Below, piece after piece: positions 34,815-45,602 of a DNA stretch of 64,000 nt; positions within the stretch are counted from its first letter, which is position 1; the number at the start of each line of letters is the position of its first letter. The stretch is from positions 310,001 to 374,000 of the forward strand of contig JAOVFP010000024.1 in NCBI GenBank assembly GCA_025738555.1, in the 5' to 3' direction. Source of the DNA: Cyathus striatus (Eukaryota > Basidiomycota > Agaricomycetes > Agaricales > Nidulariaceae). The translations under genes and the position numbers were made by a program. The notes under the pieces were generated by a model. The model made no database searches and was not told the DNA's origin. It saw only the letters and a program-made list of their open reading frames with translations.

Positions 34815-35915
34815 ATGTCGCTCCGCCTCCTAACTGCAATTCTATCTTTCTCATTTGTCGCTCATTTCGCTATCGCCCAAGTACTTGTCAATGGTCAAAC
34901 TTTTACCAATGGGCTTTCCATCATAAACTCTCCCTCTCCAAATACGTATGTTTTTTTTCTGTCTGTGTGATATTTAAATGAATATGTGGTCCAGTCCTTT
35001 TCATGCGGGTAGTAATATTCCGATCTCTATCGAGGTTGATGTTCATGAAATTATACAATTCTGTCTTCGTCACTAACTTCTTTTATTGAACTTGGTTAGG
35101 TGTCTGGTAACGGGAAGCTGCCCCTTTCTGCCACCACACCTGGCTCGGAACTTGACAGCGGCTATGATAGTCTTGAGATATACCTTGTGTCCGCTACTGT
35201 TAACATCAATGTAACGGTTTCTGAAGGACCCGGCTTACTTACAGGAGAAACAGGCAGTGTTCGACATCTCAATTGGCCTTTGCCTTCTTGTGTCCCTGCT
35301 GGACAGTACAATGTATGTCCATAATTAATTACAATCCGTACCGATGATAATTCTGACATTTGAATATCATCGTCGAAGCTTACGTTCTACGAGGCATCCC
35401 AATTCGAAAGAGAAACTCTCTTCGCGATCACTCCTATTCCTGTGACTATTGAAAACACCTCTCCTTCAGAGAAATGTACAAATGGAACAAACCAACTAGA
35501 ATCGCAGCCACAACCCTCTTCGCCCCTTCCATCCTCTCCTTTCTTACAGAACAATATCAATCCTAGTCTTACTATTACTTTATCGGGAAATAACGTCTTT
35601 CCCACTGCCAGTCCTGTCTCCACTTCTATCACCCTCGTAGTTGTATCTGTAGGCACGACTACGGATACGACCGGAGAAAATGCCCTGACAACCGCGTATG
35701 TTTTCTACTATACATTCTATGTGATAATTTTGTAACTGTTCTTCAGATTTACCTCTACTTGGACAACTACTGCAGCACTCGGTACTCAGGATCTTTCGGG
35801 CTTCTTGCCTGTTAACGCTTCGTCTGCCATTGTCTCACGCATGGTTTGGCTGCCTGCATCCTTTATTGCTGGGATATGGGTTGCAATGCAGCTGTTGGAA
35901 ATTATTATATTCTAG
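34815..35915 (+). CDS. Secreted or surface-anchored protein of unknown function
   Basis: Unrecognised family. The start ATG 34815 opens a signal peptide (SLRLLTAILSFSFVAHFAIA, probable cut before QVLVNG). The mature part is beta-rich and Thr/Ser/Pro-rich, about 260 residues, with several N-glycosylation sites (NVTV, NGTN). The C-terminus is a hydrophobic tail (FIAGIWVAMQLLEIIIF) ending at TAG 35915, which fits a GPI-anchoring signal or a membrane anchor. Four introns, each 45-70 nt, keep frame: near 34945-34994, 35031-35099, 35312-35379 and 35696-35745. Divergent from cyclin H, about 300 bp apart. Function is not inferable. Confidence 0.7.
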
Positions 35916-36092
35916 TATATATTTGCGCTGATAAGACTTTTGGAACAAGAGAGCTCAACATTGCCAAATTAGAATTGAAAACTAAGCGAGCGCCGAGTCA
36001 TGCAAGAAGTGAATTGACAACCTCAAAAAATAACAACATGAGACCTCGTAAAAAATTACAGGATGTTTTAAGTTGTTCAGCCACTCAGCTCC

Positions 36093-36739
36093 CTAGCTTT
36101 CTACCGCGTTGTCCTTCATCCAGGCTGATATCCAGTCCACTATACGTGCAACGTTTGCTTCTAGATCATCGGTGGATTCACTTTGAAGCTCAACAACAAT
36201 TTCAGCAGGATATGATGCCCGAGCCTCTTCTGCAACCACCTGCATAATTTCTGCCTCGTTGTTTTCCTGTATTTTCTTTAAAGGATATCCGCTGAAAAGT
36301 GGTACGTCAGCGAAAGCAAACATTTATGCAAGGAAGTGCCGACCGCTGCTCAAGACGTTCCCACAGTTTTGAATGATCACATCGTAAGACCACAACTAGG
36401 TCAGGCCATCGTTCCGGAAATGCTTCACAAGTATGCCAGTCGAGGATGACGCCACCTCCTGCAACCAACGGCTCCAATTCATCCAAGAGCTAATGGCACA
36501 TATATGTATACATGAGGCGTCCAGAACGGAGGCGAGGATCGTACTTTATCTTCATCAACTGTATAGCTCTGCCACTCTTCATCGTATTCTTCGTACAGAC
36601 CTCTCTCCTTGACCAAATCACCTACATTGACATGCTTAAGCGGAACAGGTGATTCGGATGCAAGGACTTGGGCATGAGTTGATTTCCCAGTGCCGGGCGT
36701 TCCTGTTATGACAACGACAGGACGTTTCTGGGTGGACAT
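36093..36739 (-). CDS. FAP7: Fap7/AK6-type nuclear adenylate kinase (hCINAP homologue)
   Basis: Small P-loop NMP kinase/ATPase used in 18S rRNA maturation (cleavage at site D with Rps14) in yeast. The Walker A motif is GTPGTGKST; the next blocks VNVGDLVKERGLYEEYDEEW and LDELEPLVAGGGVILDWHT are characteristic of AK6, and WHTCEAFPERWPDLVVVLRC covers the second half. An intron rejoins LEQRGYPLKKIQENNEAEI, which is the conserved LID region. Ends DNAVES then TAG. Two introns, 36490-36550 and near 36302-36350 region. Length about 180 residues, normal for the family. Convergent with the secreted-protein gene, about 180 bp apart. Confidence 0.9.
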
Positions 36740-37287
36740 GATTAGACAAAATACGGGAAGAAAATATAAATTGTTACAATTTTGATGCGTGTGATTCTGA
36801 AGTAGATTACATAAGCTCTAGAGCTAAGTTAAAGTAAATATTTATTTACTGATTGAAATGCGAATATTCCTTGGAAACCTCCTCATTGCCTCAAACACAT
36901 GCACCAGTTCTATAGTAACGCCACCGTTGAATGAGACCTTCGTATCCTTTTGAACGTAGTTTTGCCCAGGGTTGCCACGGAATCTGTCGTGCTCTCATTT
37001 ATATCCTGCTGATCTTCGTTGATATGATGTCTTCTGTTGGTATCCTGTCAGTTGACTCTGCGTCCACACATCCAGCTTTCTCCCTGACGTGTGATCAAAA
37101 AGACAATTACGACGGAATCCTTTCCAAATGTCTTTCCTTCTTCCTCCAACGAGTTCTCTGTCTTCTACAGTCTCCCGCAGTACAGTAATGGCCGCCTCCA
37201 GGAGAGGGCTCTGATTGTCTGTCTCAGAATTAATTATCTCAATCATTCATTTGCACTCTTTTCCGCTCCAGGCATTTCAGGTTCCAA
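36740..37287. other. Gap between FAP7 and the membrane protein gene
   Basis: This 548-bp stretch between divergent genes should hold both promoters. It contains short open frames on both strands without recognisable sequence; a small upstream exon of the membrane protein cannot be excluded. Confidence 0.4.
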
Positions 37288-39384
37288 ATGTTTTCGGGAA
37301 CATCGACTGTTTCCTCTGCAGCATGGCAACACTCTTATTCGCCGTCTCCTCCATCGTCCGGAACTCGCCCTCTTGCACCACCACCACCTACCCCGCCTTC
37401 GAATCCTCGCATGTTGCTGCCTCGCAGTACCCCATCCGCCATATGTTGCCCGCCTAACGAAGTTGTTATACACCTATCCACTACGCTCGTTATTCCTGAT
37501 TACAAACGCTATTGGGAACCCACCCCTATTCCTTCCTTTCAACCAACATATCTGGCTTTAGATGATGGGTCTCTTGTAACTTCGCCATTCACTCAGGATT
37601 TATGGAATGCCAACTTAAGCTTGCTGGTCACCGGTGCCTTAGCTATGCTATTTACAAGAAATATATTTGTTTCTGCTGATTACATTCGACGCGGAAAAGT
37701 CAAGCGAAAGGCCCTCTTTTACATTTTATTTCTCAGTCAAATCCTTGCGCCAGTTAGCCTCGTTCCGGTTATTCTTTCCTACTTCTACAAATGGACAGAT
37801 TGTACTATGTGAGTTTGCTCCATTACACCAAGTGATAAGTATATTGACTACGGATATAGTGTTATTATTTTGTCATGTGTCTCTGGCACAGTTTCCTTGG
37901 CTTTGCTGGTGAAAGCATTCGTATGATCTTTGCTTTATATAAGGTTATTAAAATAATTTAGATTACCGGAATCCTTGGAGTGAAGGCATACAAATGTCTC
38001 AGCAACCCCCCCTTTGTTCTTGTAATGCTTGTGATCTTCCAACTTGCATCTATCGCAATGGTAATCATGGATGTCATCACTACTCAAGCTAGTAGGAGGA
38101 TTTCGGGTAAGAAGGGACTTTTTGACGTGTCAGGGAACTCCTCTTACTTGTTGCCACAATGCTTAGGCAGTTGTGTTCGCACCAGTGATCTGCAGTATAC
38201 AAGATATTTTGTCAGTATCCAGTTTCTTGAATCACTGTTCATATGCTGTTGTTGTAAGCAATTTTATTTTAGAGGTTAGCGATGGCTTACCTATATTGCA
38301 ATAAGTTTTGTACGCTTGCTGGAAATCTCGAGGCTCTCCAGCAGTGCGTGGCCGCATATCTTTGGAGCTTTCAATGGAGGAATTACCAATCGACATCCCC
38401 CCAGATGCCGGAGACGCTAGTCAACCCACTCGACGTGGATGGTGGGGTCATGTACCTACACCAGAAATCGAACGGCCGATCCCGGTCAAATTGAATATTT
38501 CACAAGTTGTGCAAAGAGTGTTTTCCGTATTTCCTGAAAAGCTGGGAAAGACTATACCCTTAAAAGCCCCTAAATCACTCGAAGAAAAAACAAGGGAGGG
38601 AGATCTTCCGAGTTCTATTACTCAGTTTCATGATCCTGTAAATGCCAGACGCCGGGGTTCTACAAGTCACGGGCGGCACTCGCCAACACCATCATCTGGT
38701 AGTCGATTTAGCCGACTTGTACCACGCATGGAGCTTTTCAGGGAGGTGATGAAAGATGAGGTATGTACGTGGTATATCTCCAACATAAACCTTCAATGTA
38801 TATGACCAACAGTTGTTCTATACAACCTTCATTACTGCCTCTTGTGTCATTGTTGCTATTCTTGCCGTTATAGGGGTCAATTTCAAAAATGGACTTACCG
38901 TTACCGGGTGGATTGCACTTAACTGCAAGTTTCTATCAAAATTTGGTTTTTATGCAAAAAAATAATCTTACGGTCATTCACAGGGGGACTAATTTCCATG
39001 CTTGCAATGCATAGCTTTGGGCGAGTGGTTCGTCGAAACGAAAGAGAAGCATTGCTCTCGCATCCCATCACATGTACGGCGATCTCACGCGCTGCCAATG
39101 CTAATATGGCTGCACGAGAAGCTCGGTTAAGAAGACGGTCGAGTATAACCACAATTTCATCTAGGGTTCGCCTGCGACAAGATCCCCAAGTCCAATATGA
39201 TAGCGGTAACTTTACGGATGATCCATTTTCTGATGCATATCGTCTAGAACCAAAGGTTAATGAAAACGGTTCAATAGCGTCTAGTCGGCCAGTTTCCCCA
39301 CTCACCCCCATGCAACTTCAAGATCCAGGCATATTTTTAACATCCACACAAATTCTTCCTGTTCACCAGAGGCATGACTCATGA
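37288..39384 (+). CDS. Multi-pass membrane protein, fungal-specific, function unknown
   Basis: Proline-rich N-terminus, then hydrophobic segments: WNANLSLLVTGALAMLF, ALFYILFLSQILAPVSLVP, VIILSCVSGTVSLALLV, FVLVMLVIFQLASIAMVI, YFVSIQFLESLFICCC, TTFITASCVIVAILAVIG and WGLISMLAMHSFG. That suggests about seven membrane spans, with a cytosolic loop of about 170 residues between the last pairs (GRISLELSMEELPIDIP ... VPRMELFREVMKDE). Introns near 37809-37858, 37924-37962, 38106-38160 and 38253-38305 keep frame. The upstream region 36740-37287 contains open frames that could hold a 5' exon. It resembles uncharacterised basidiomycete membrane proteins; no transporter or receptor motif was recognised. 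Confidence 0.75.
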
Positions 39385-39487
39385 CCGCGTATATACGTAC
39401 TACTAGTGGAAATGGCAAGTTTTGTGTCAAGATTGTGTATGCTATTCCCACTGCATATGATCGGTAGTAGTTGGGTAGCAGTATAAG

Positions 39488-39509
39488 TATAAGTATTAGT
39501 ATACTTATA
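39488..39509. repeat. Perfect 9-bp inverted repeat (TATAAGTAT/ATACTTATA)
   Basis: Two perfect 9-base arms separated by TAGT, about 100 bp downstream of the membrane-protein stop codon. It could form a hairpin in the 3' UTR. A related hairpin occurs at 45506-45528. Confidence 0.7.
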
Positions 39510-39881
39510 TATATACGACAGGTTGAGGCTGGTTTCGAACATCTCTGATAAAGCTTGAAGCTTAAGCTTATACTTCGAAGCTCCACGGTCAAGATATGGA
39601 GAACCAGTTAGGACAAGGTTGGGAAAGATTATTCACCGAAGCCCGGAGGTGGAGGCGGAGAGTTGTCTATGCTAGCAACTACATACTTACTACTTAGCAG
39701 CCTTGGGGTTTATTAATTATTTACTAAGTTACCATATGACCAATCATATCATTTTATTTGATCAATTCTATTTTTGGAAATGGGTACTTTGTGAACTTTA
39801 TTGCAAGTAAATGAATGAAAACATGGTTTGGAGTCTGGGTTTATTTAAACGATCCATCAGCGTTTTGGTACTCAGTGAGTA

Positions 39882-40835
39882 ATGGATACTACCAGTACCG
39901 ATGATGAGCCCATTGCTGTAATACCTATTCACTACAGCAATGTTCTTTCACCCCATATTCACATCCACCAGTTCCCTCTGTTAAATCGCCCATTGATAGC
40001 CCCGCCTTCATCTGTCACTGACGGAAAAGGGATCAGTGCACGAATCAAGCCAAATGTGCGCAAACTGGAGATCCATGTCCCTGCAGATACACGCCCGGAA
40101 GTTTGGAATACAGAGAGAGCGAAGCTACTTGGGAGTGCGCGGTTGGAAGACGATCGAGAGAAAAATCAGGACACGCGAGGAACAGCTGGTCAGGAAGAGC
40201 CGAGGTTGACTGAAGTACGACTGCAGAGCGAAGAGATTCGTCAACGAGGAAGCTATTTCTTGGGTATTCTTCGTAACGGTAAATCTGCCTCTGAATCTAC
40301 TATTTCGTTGCTCATATTCTCTTAGGTAAACTGCATCTTCATCCTATAAATGAAACACACCAACTAAGACCAACACTCACATATCTGGATTTGTTGTCGC
40401 GCAAAAACAAGCGCTCGCGAAACGGGGGAGAAAATGACTCAGATTCAGACGATGGACCTCCAGATCCAGATGAACCGGTGATGCAATTACCTGCAAAGAA
40501 GGAGCGCAAGGTTGCAGGTGATGCAAAGGAAGTTCATGTCACGACACGAAGAGGAGACGATAAAGGTGCTGTAGCAGGACAGGGCGCTTTGTCTGCTGTA
40601 AGGAGGGAGATGCTTCATTTAATACGAGTTGAAGAAGACGAGGAATGGCAATCGCTTGAATTTTGCGGTTCACCGGTAAGTCTTATGGCATATATATGTC
40701 TGGTGTGAACTAATACATATTGCCAAGTCCCAGGAAGCGGAGGTTAGTTTCGAAAGGATATTTTCTCAGAGCGATGAGAAGCTACAGTGTAGTGGGAACA
40801 CATCATCTTTCTTGAAAAAAATAGATGGTCTATAA
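39882..40835 (+). CDS. RPC37: RNA polymerase III subunit Rpc37/RPC5
   Basis: TFIIF-like subunit of RNA polymerase III, pairing with Rpc53 for initiation, termination and recycling. Start ATG 39882. Conserved RPC5 blocks: AVIPIHYSNVLSPHIHIHQ, then RIKPNVRKLEIHVPADTR, ARLEDDREKNQD, EPRLTEVRLQSEEI and YFLGILRNG|KLHLHPINETHQLRP (the last across an intron near 40280-40325). An acidic, Lys-rich segment follows (NDSDSDDGPPDPDEP), ending DEEWQSLEFCGSP, then a final exon FERIFSQSDEKL to TAA 40835. Two introns; both keep frame. About 290 residues, close to yeast Rpc37 (282). The unrecognised gene starts about 130 bp downstream on the same strand. Confidence 0.85.
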
Positions 40836-40966
40836 TGCAGCGTTCCGTGATAAGTATATAATACATAGTTAAGAAACCATTGGCTCTACTCTTGCGATAG
40901 ACTCGGGGTAGACTGACAGTAGCACAAGCAAGGATAGATGAACTTGGAAAACGATGTGGAGGCAGT

Positions 40967-43953
40967 ATGAAATGCGCAGCACGCCATTTGGTTTTGTTTG
41001 ATTCCGGACCTTCGATTCTCGAACCTTTTGAACCTTTGATCTATATCGTCTTCTATAATATCATCCTTGTACTTCCTCTCACTACGCATCCCATGATGAA
41101 TGCGCCGCTTGACAGAATCCAAATCGTTGATAACGCAAAGTCCATCCGTTCTGCTATGCAAGCCATCATTGATTACCCACTGGCACCTCAGAGCAAGGCA
41201 AGTCTTTATATACTTATTCCACAAGGTCTCTTTTTCAAATATTGCATGCAGGCAATAGACAACCTTCATGAAATGCTAGATGCCTCTTACAATCAAATTA
41301 TATATTTCCTGACATCCTACTCTGATCCAAGAAACCCGGATGGTATTCCCATCCTGACGGCTCTACGTATGCATCATTACCTAAGGTTTTGTGCTTTGTT
41401 CAGTATTTTGAATATTGCCCTAGTGGACGCCTCATTCGTATCGAGTGTGCTTATGCAGCGTGCTCGTTATCATGCCGTGTACAGTAATTCAGTATTTCCA
41501 CCGCACGGATCAACTTGTCAGATGGACGTGGTGCTTGGAAAGCTTTGCGCACTTACGCTACTTGTCGCGGGAGGACAATGGTTATCTGTCGGAGAGAATA
41601 GTCCTTTGCACGCTCACATAAACTTTGATTATTGTAGCTCGGTTGCACTTTTTCCAGGCGCGGACATCTAGTTACTTAAACCTGACTTTGTGTCTCACCA
41701 CATACTCACCACATAGATGATTGGGAGAACATGTCACGGATTGTGATGTCGTCTCATTACTCGCGTATAGCTAGGCGGCTCGCTCTTTGTCTCCTTTACG
41801 GTGTATTTGTCCTGGGACCTCGACTTGGCATGTATGATCCCTGGAAAACAAACAAGTAATGGATTATGGTTCAATGGATTTCATCCGTATGTTTTATTAA
41901 TCCTTGATTTCTACTAGTGTCCCTACCCGCAATATTTTATTCTCGATACTGGATAACTTGGGTGATATAGCAATCCATGGATATCTTCCTTCAGGATCCC
42001 TCATTTTTGAGACTGATGAAGACAAACTCTGTTTAGCATTGTTCGTATCAGTATTAGCGGTATGGTGCTTTATGATGTTTCTGTCGTAACATCGTATATA
42101 TCTCTACTAGGCTGTTCACTGCGCAGTTGAGGAATCTGACAAGCTAGCCTTACTGCGACCAAGATCTCTAGCATGCGTCGTCGACCTCATTGGCTTTATC
42201 ATGTCAACCTCCAACGCTCGCATCCCCTCACTTCCGCTGTATCTGGATGTCAATACGATCCCTCAACATATTTTACTTCTATGGGGAAATACCGTTCCAT
42301 GGTGCTGGAGTCTTATTGAAGACGAACGCAGGATTGACGTTGAATATATATATGTGATTGTAAGCTTAGTCTAATTAGAAGCGGGGGAGTGCCGACCCTT
42401 TTTACCAATTTTGGCAGACTTCAACATGGTTATGTTATACTGACAAATCTGAACAGGCTGATCGCATACCGTCCAAGTTTTCGATGTCATCCACAGTGTT
42501 CGAGAATCCGAATTGCATGCTCAAAGCATTATATGTACGTAATGTAATATCCATCTTTTTTCTTCTGTTTTTTTTTTAAAAAAAAAGCAAACGCTGCTCC
42601 TCAATGATAGGGAGTGATGAAGAAGGTCTCAGCATCACTCGAAAAATCTCAAGAGAAGATACTGAGAAAACGAAAAGTCCTGATTATTCTGTCAAGATCT
42701 TGCTGGATGACAACCAAGGCTTTAAGGCACTGTTCAAAAATAATTCCCAATGAACTCATGAACGTCGTGTGGTATTGCTTGACAAAGATATTTTTTTCCT
42801 TGGAAGTATGGTATGATGTATTTGCTGGTAAGTAACACAATTAGCATATTGGCATAGATGCAAGGACGACTGTGCAAAGTCCAAGACATCATTCTAGAAA
42901 CATTATGCGAACTCTCTTCCAATATCCTATATTCAAACAACGGTCTACCCTTCCAAGAAGATATTGCAACTAACATGGTCGAACAAGGTAATTCTTACTT
43001 TCGTGACATATATTCAGTCTGTTCATGCCAGAACCAGCGATTATCAACGCAACAAGGTGACAACTGGTTAGTTTTGCTAAAGTTCTGTCTAGTAAATCGT
43101 TGATGTCAGCTGCCTCCGAACACATTGCTGTAATGTACGTGCAATGTTGAACGCGAAGACCCTACTAGCCTTCCTTGCTATGTCTTGGTATGCAGGCGTA
43201 GACCTGAAACTTTCAAAAGACATTATATCCTCATTTACCAAGGCAATAATGGACCTATTTACAGAAGAAGCAACACGATCCGTTGCATTCGAAATCCTAG
43301 TTGACACATTTCTCTTGGCATTAGCTATGGGTAAAAAGATACAAAATTTCGATGACTCCATTCTTTTGAAGATGGCGGGTTCTTCAATGCGTTCCAACTT
43401 GTTAAGAGCAGGTATGTAATAAATTGTAAATGTCTGATGGTAATAAAATAGTAATACCATCGATCTATTCAAATAGCATGCCTGTCCAGCTTCATGATTA
43501 CTCGCCTACATGCCCCAAGGACTATTTTTTGGACGGAAGCACTTGCTTATCTGGCAGACGTTTTTCTTCTCATTCTGAATGAGGAGGATAGAGAAATTGA
43601 CGACGCATTAGCCATCTCTATTTGCCCTACTCTTTGCAGAGCGCTTATTGGTGGCGTCGAAAGTGAAGTAGTGTCATATTGTATGTACTTGACTCTACAG
43701 TTTCTTTTTACTGCGCTAAATTCTTACATATAGCCAACTGTCTTACCCAGTCGCCTTGGATGGAGTCGATGTACTATAGACTAACGACACTGATCGATGT
43801 AGAGAATTCGGCAGACCATCCCTTTCGACTTGCGCTGTATTCTCGAGTGAAACGGTACGTACAAAGGCTGATTCATTTGGTAAAATGCTACTTCACACGA
43901 ATATGGATATACATACCCCTCTAATGTTCCAATCCAGTTACGAGACTGCTTGA
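40967..43953 (+). CDS. Large unrecognised multi-exon protein, mostly helical
   Basis: I do not recognise this gene. A chain of exons on the plus strand can be joined from ATG 40967 (or 41093) to TGA 43951-43953. Readable stretches include HYLRFCALFSILNIALVDASF, MSRIVMSSHYSRIARRLALC, VVDLIGFIMSTSNARIPSLPL, NTIPQHILLLWGNTVPWCWSL, AKTLLAFLAMSWYAGVDLKL and ALAISICPTLCRALIGG; these are Leu/Ile-rich, alternating polar and hydrophobic, as in helical repeat proteins. The last junction (about 43859-43938) gives a protein ending VKRYETA. Several exon borders between 41640 and 41900 and between 42350 and 42620 are unresolved, so the model is approximate. A possible GC-AG intron lies at 41198-41251. No catalytic motif or transmembrane pattern is convincing. 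Confidence 0.55.
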
Positions 43954-44491
43954 ATGCCGGCAACCAACTTTTCGTGGAGCGTGCCAGCTGTGGTAGAGCA
44001 ATTCGGACTGATGATAAAAGTTATCGGAATTTATACTACTATCGGAGGTACCCAAACTCCCAGCTATTGATACTATTTGACCCATAAATGCGTACTAAAT
44101 GCCAAAGGGCAGCTTTATGAGGTCGCTTTGGACTCGAAACCACATAACTTAATACTTAGTTGTAACTTGTAATAAATCCATAAATTAGCAAGGCAAATAA
44201 GTAGCTTATAACCGCGACTACTTTGGCAGTAGTAAGTACTTGTATCTGAGCATGTTGGTCAGCTTCCAAAGTTTCAGTCTATTTAGCCTCTGTATTTTGT
44301 CTGTATTTGAAACAAATGTACTTAATCCTTACTATTTTGGGACGTCACAAGAGGCCACAGACTTAAAGGTTACATATGACAATACTAAGTCCTTAGTTAT
44401 TACAAGCATTATGTAGGCAATACGAATGTGGTATAAGTAACATGTGATATCCGTATAATTAGATAAGCTATTCCAAAAAGTAATAAGTACA
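43954..44491. other. Intergenic gap between convergent genes
   Basis: 538 bp of AT-rich sequence between the unrecognised gene and the DnaJ gene. It contains several AAGTACTT/TAAGTACTTG-like words but no coding sequence or RNA gene I can support. Confidence 0.5.
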
Positions 44492-45368
44492 TTAGAATGC
44501 GGAACCAAGAACTTTCATAGCCAGGGCGCGCAAAATCTAACGAGATAACGATGTTAGCCACTCAGAACTGCAATTTGGAAACTGGTATACATACTTCTGC
44601 CTTTTGGTTGCCTCCGAGTTCACTGAACACTGCAGCAACGGAACGGCCTTTTGCGTCTCTGATCGCTCCAAGTCGATTTCCGGCGTAGGCACCAAGCATG
44701 AGACCAGGTACGTTTGCCACAATGAAACCAATTCCGCCGCCGCAAGCAGCACCAAACCAGGCCCACCATGGTGCATGTCTTTGTACCTCGGGTCGAAGAA
44801 GCTTAAGAATAGTGCGCTGAGTTGACCATGTTACTATAACATGAGGTAGGATGCAAGCCTCACCTCTTCAAAAACGTCCGCAAACATGCCGTCTGCATCT
44901 GGACGTTCGGATGCATTTCCAGCAGTTGATCCCGAGGCACTCGAGAACATATTAGCGAATTGAGTATAAAAACCAGAGGATGCCTTGGGTTCCGAGGAGC
45001 GATCGGTACGGGCGCTGTACAGAAGATCGTATTCTCTTCGACGTTTCGCATCCGACAGCACGTAATACGCATCAGCAACCGCCTATGTGTTCATAGTATG
45101 GATGAATTGGAATAACTTTCATAAGTTTAAGACAAACCTGGAATCTTTCAGTTGCTTCTCTCTTGTCTGAAGGAGCTGCATTGACTAGCCGGTCTGGATG
45201 TGTTCTGAAGACAAGACAGTGAGGTTACAGATGAGGCAAAGATGAGTAGCAGAAAATGTGGTGGATTTCGAACCGCAAGGACTCCTTCCTGTAAGCTTGC
45301 CGAACTTCATCCTGCGATGCATTCTTTGAGATGCTTAGAATGCTGTAGTAGTCAGGAAAATGGGACAT
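44492..45368 (-). CDS. DnaJ (J-domain) co-chaperone with glycine-rich hydrophobic tail
   Basis: The J-domain starts MSHFPDYYSILSISKNASQDE and contains the HPD tripeptide that stimulates Hsp70 (THPDRLVNAAPSDKRE) and the final helix FQAVADAYYVLSDAKRRREYD. A Ser-rich linker follows (FANMFSSASGSTAG). The C-terminal segment WWAWFGAACGGGIGFIVANV ... LMLGAYAGNRLGAIRDAKGR has a glycine-zipper pattern that may insert into a membrane. The last intron (near 44529-44590) joins GNQKAE to ILRALAMKVLGSAF before TAA. The frame is open upstream to an ATG at 45446; the extra residues (SILRLSSRVLVK) could be a targeting peptide. Fungal-type J-protein; Hsp70 partner not determined. Confidence 0.85.
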
Positions 45369-45505
45369 GGAAGCGGAATGGGGAGATGGGGACTTGCATT
45401 TAACCAGAACACGACTACTTAAGCGCAATATAGACCATGACATCATCGATCACCACTCCGATGTGTAACAGTATTCACAGTTCCAGAGTTGGTGGTGTAA
45501 AATAC

Positions 45506-45528
45506 ATAAGTATATTGTTAATACTTAT
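45506..45528. repeat. 8-bp inverted repeat (ATAAGTAT/ATACTTAT)
   Basis: Perfect arms separated by ATTGTTA, about 75 bp beyond the stop codon of the 7TM-type gene on the minus strand. Same arm sequence as the hairpin at 39488-39509. Confidence 0.65.
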
Positions 45529-45602
45529 ACTGTACTACTACAATATCCTACAACATAAACACCCTTAGCTCTTTCCCCTTCTTGTCTACCCTAATGGTCG
45601 TC

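Noticed and set aside
42570..42590. T/A homopolymer junction (TTTTTTTTTAAAAAAAAA)
   Set aside because: Lies in a probable intron of the unrecognised gene; no sign of a transposable element.
45255..45285. GGTTCGAAATCC-like tRNA B box on the minus strand
   Set aside because: It coincides with the intron donor (GCG|GTTCGA) after the first DnaJ exon, and no matching A box or cloverleaf is found around it.
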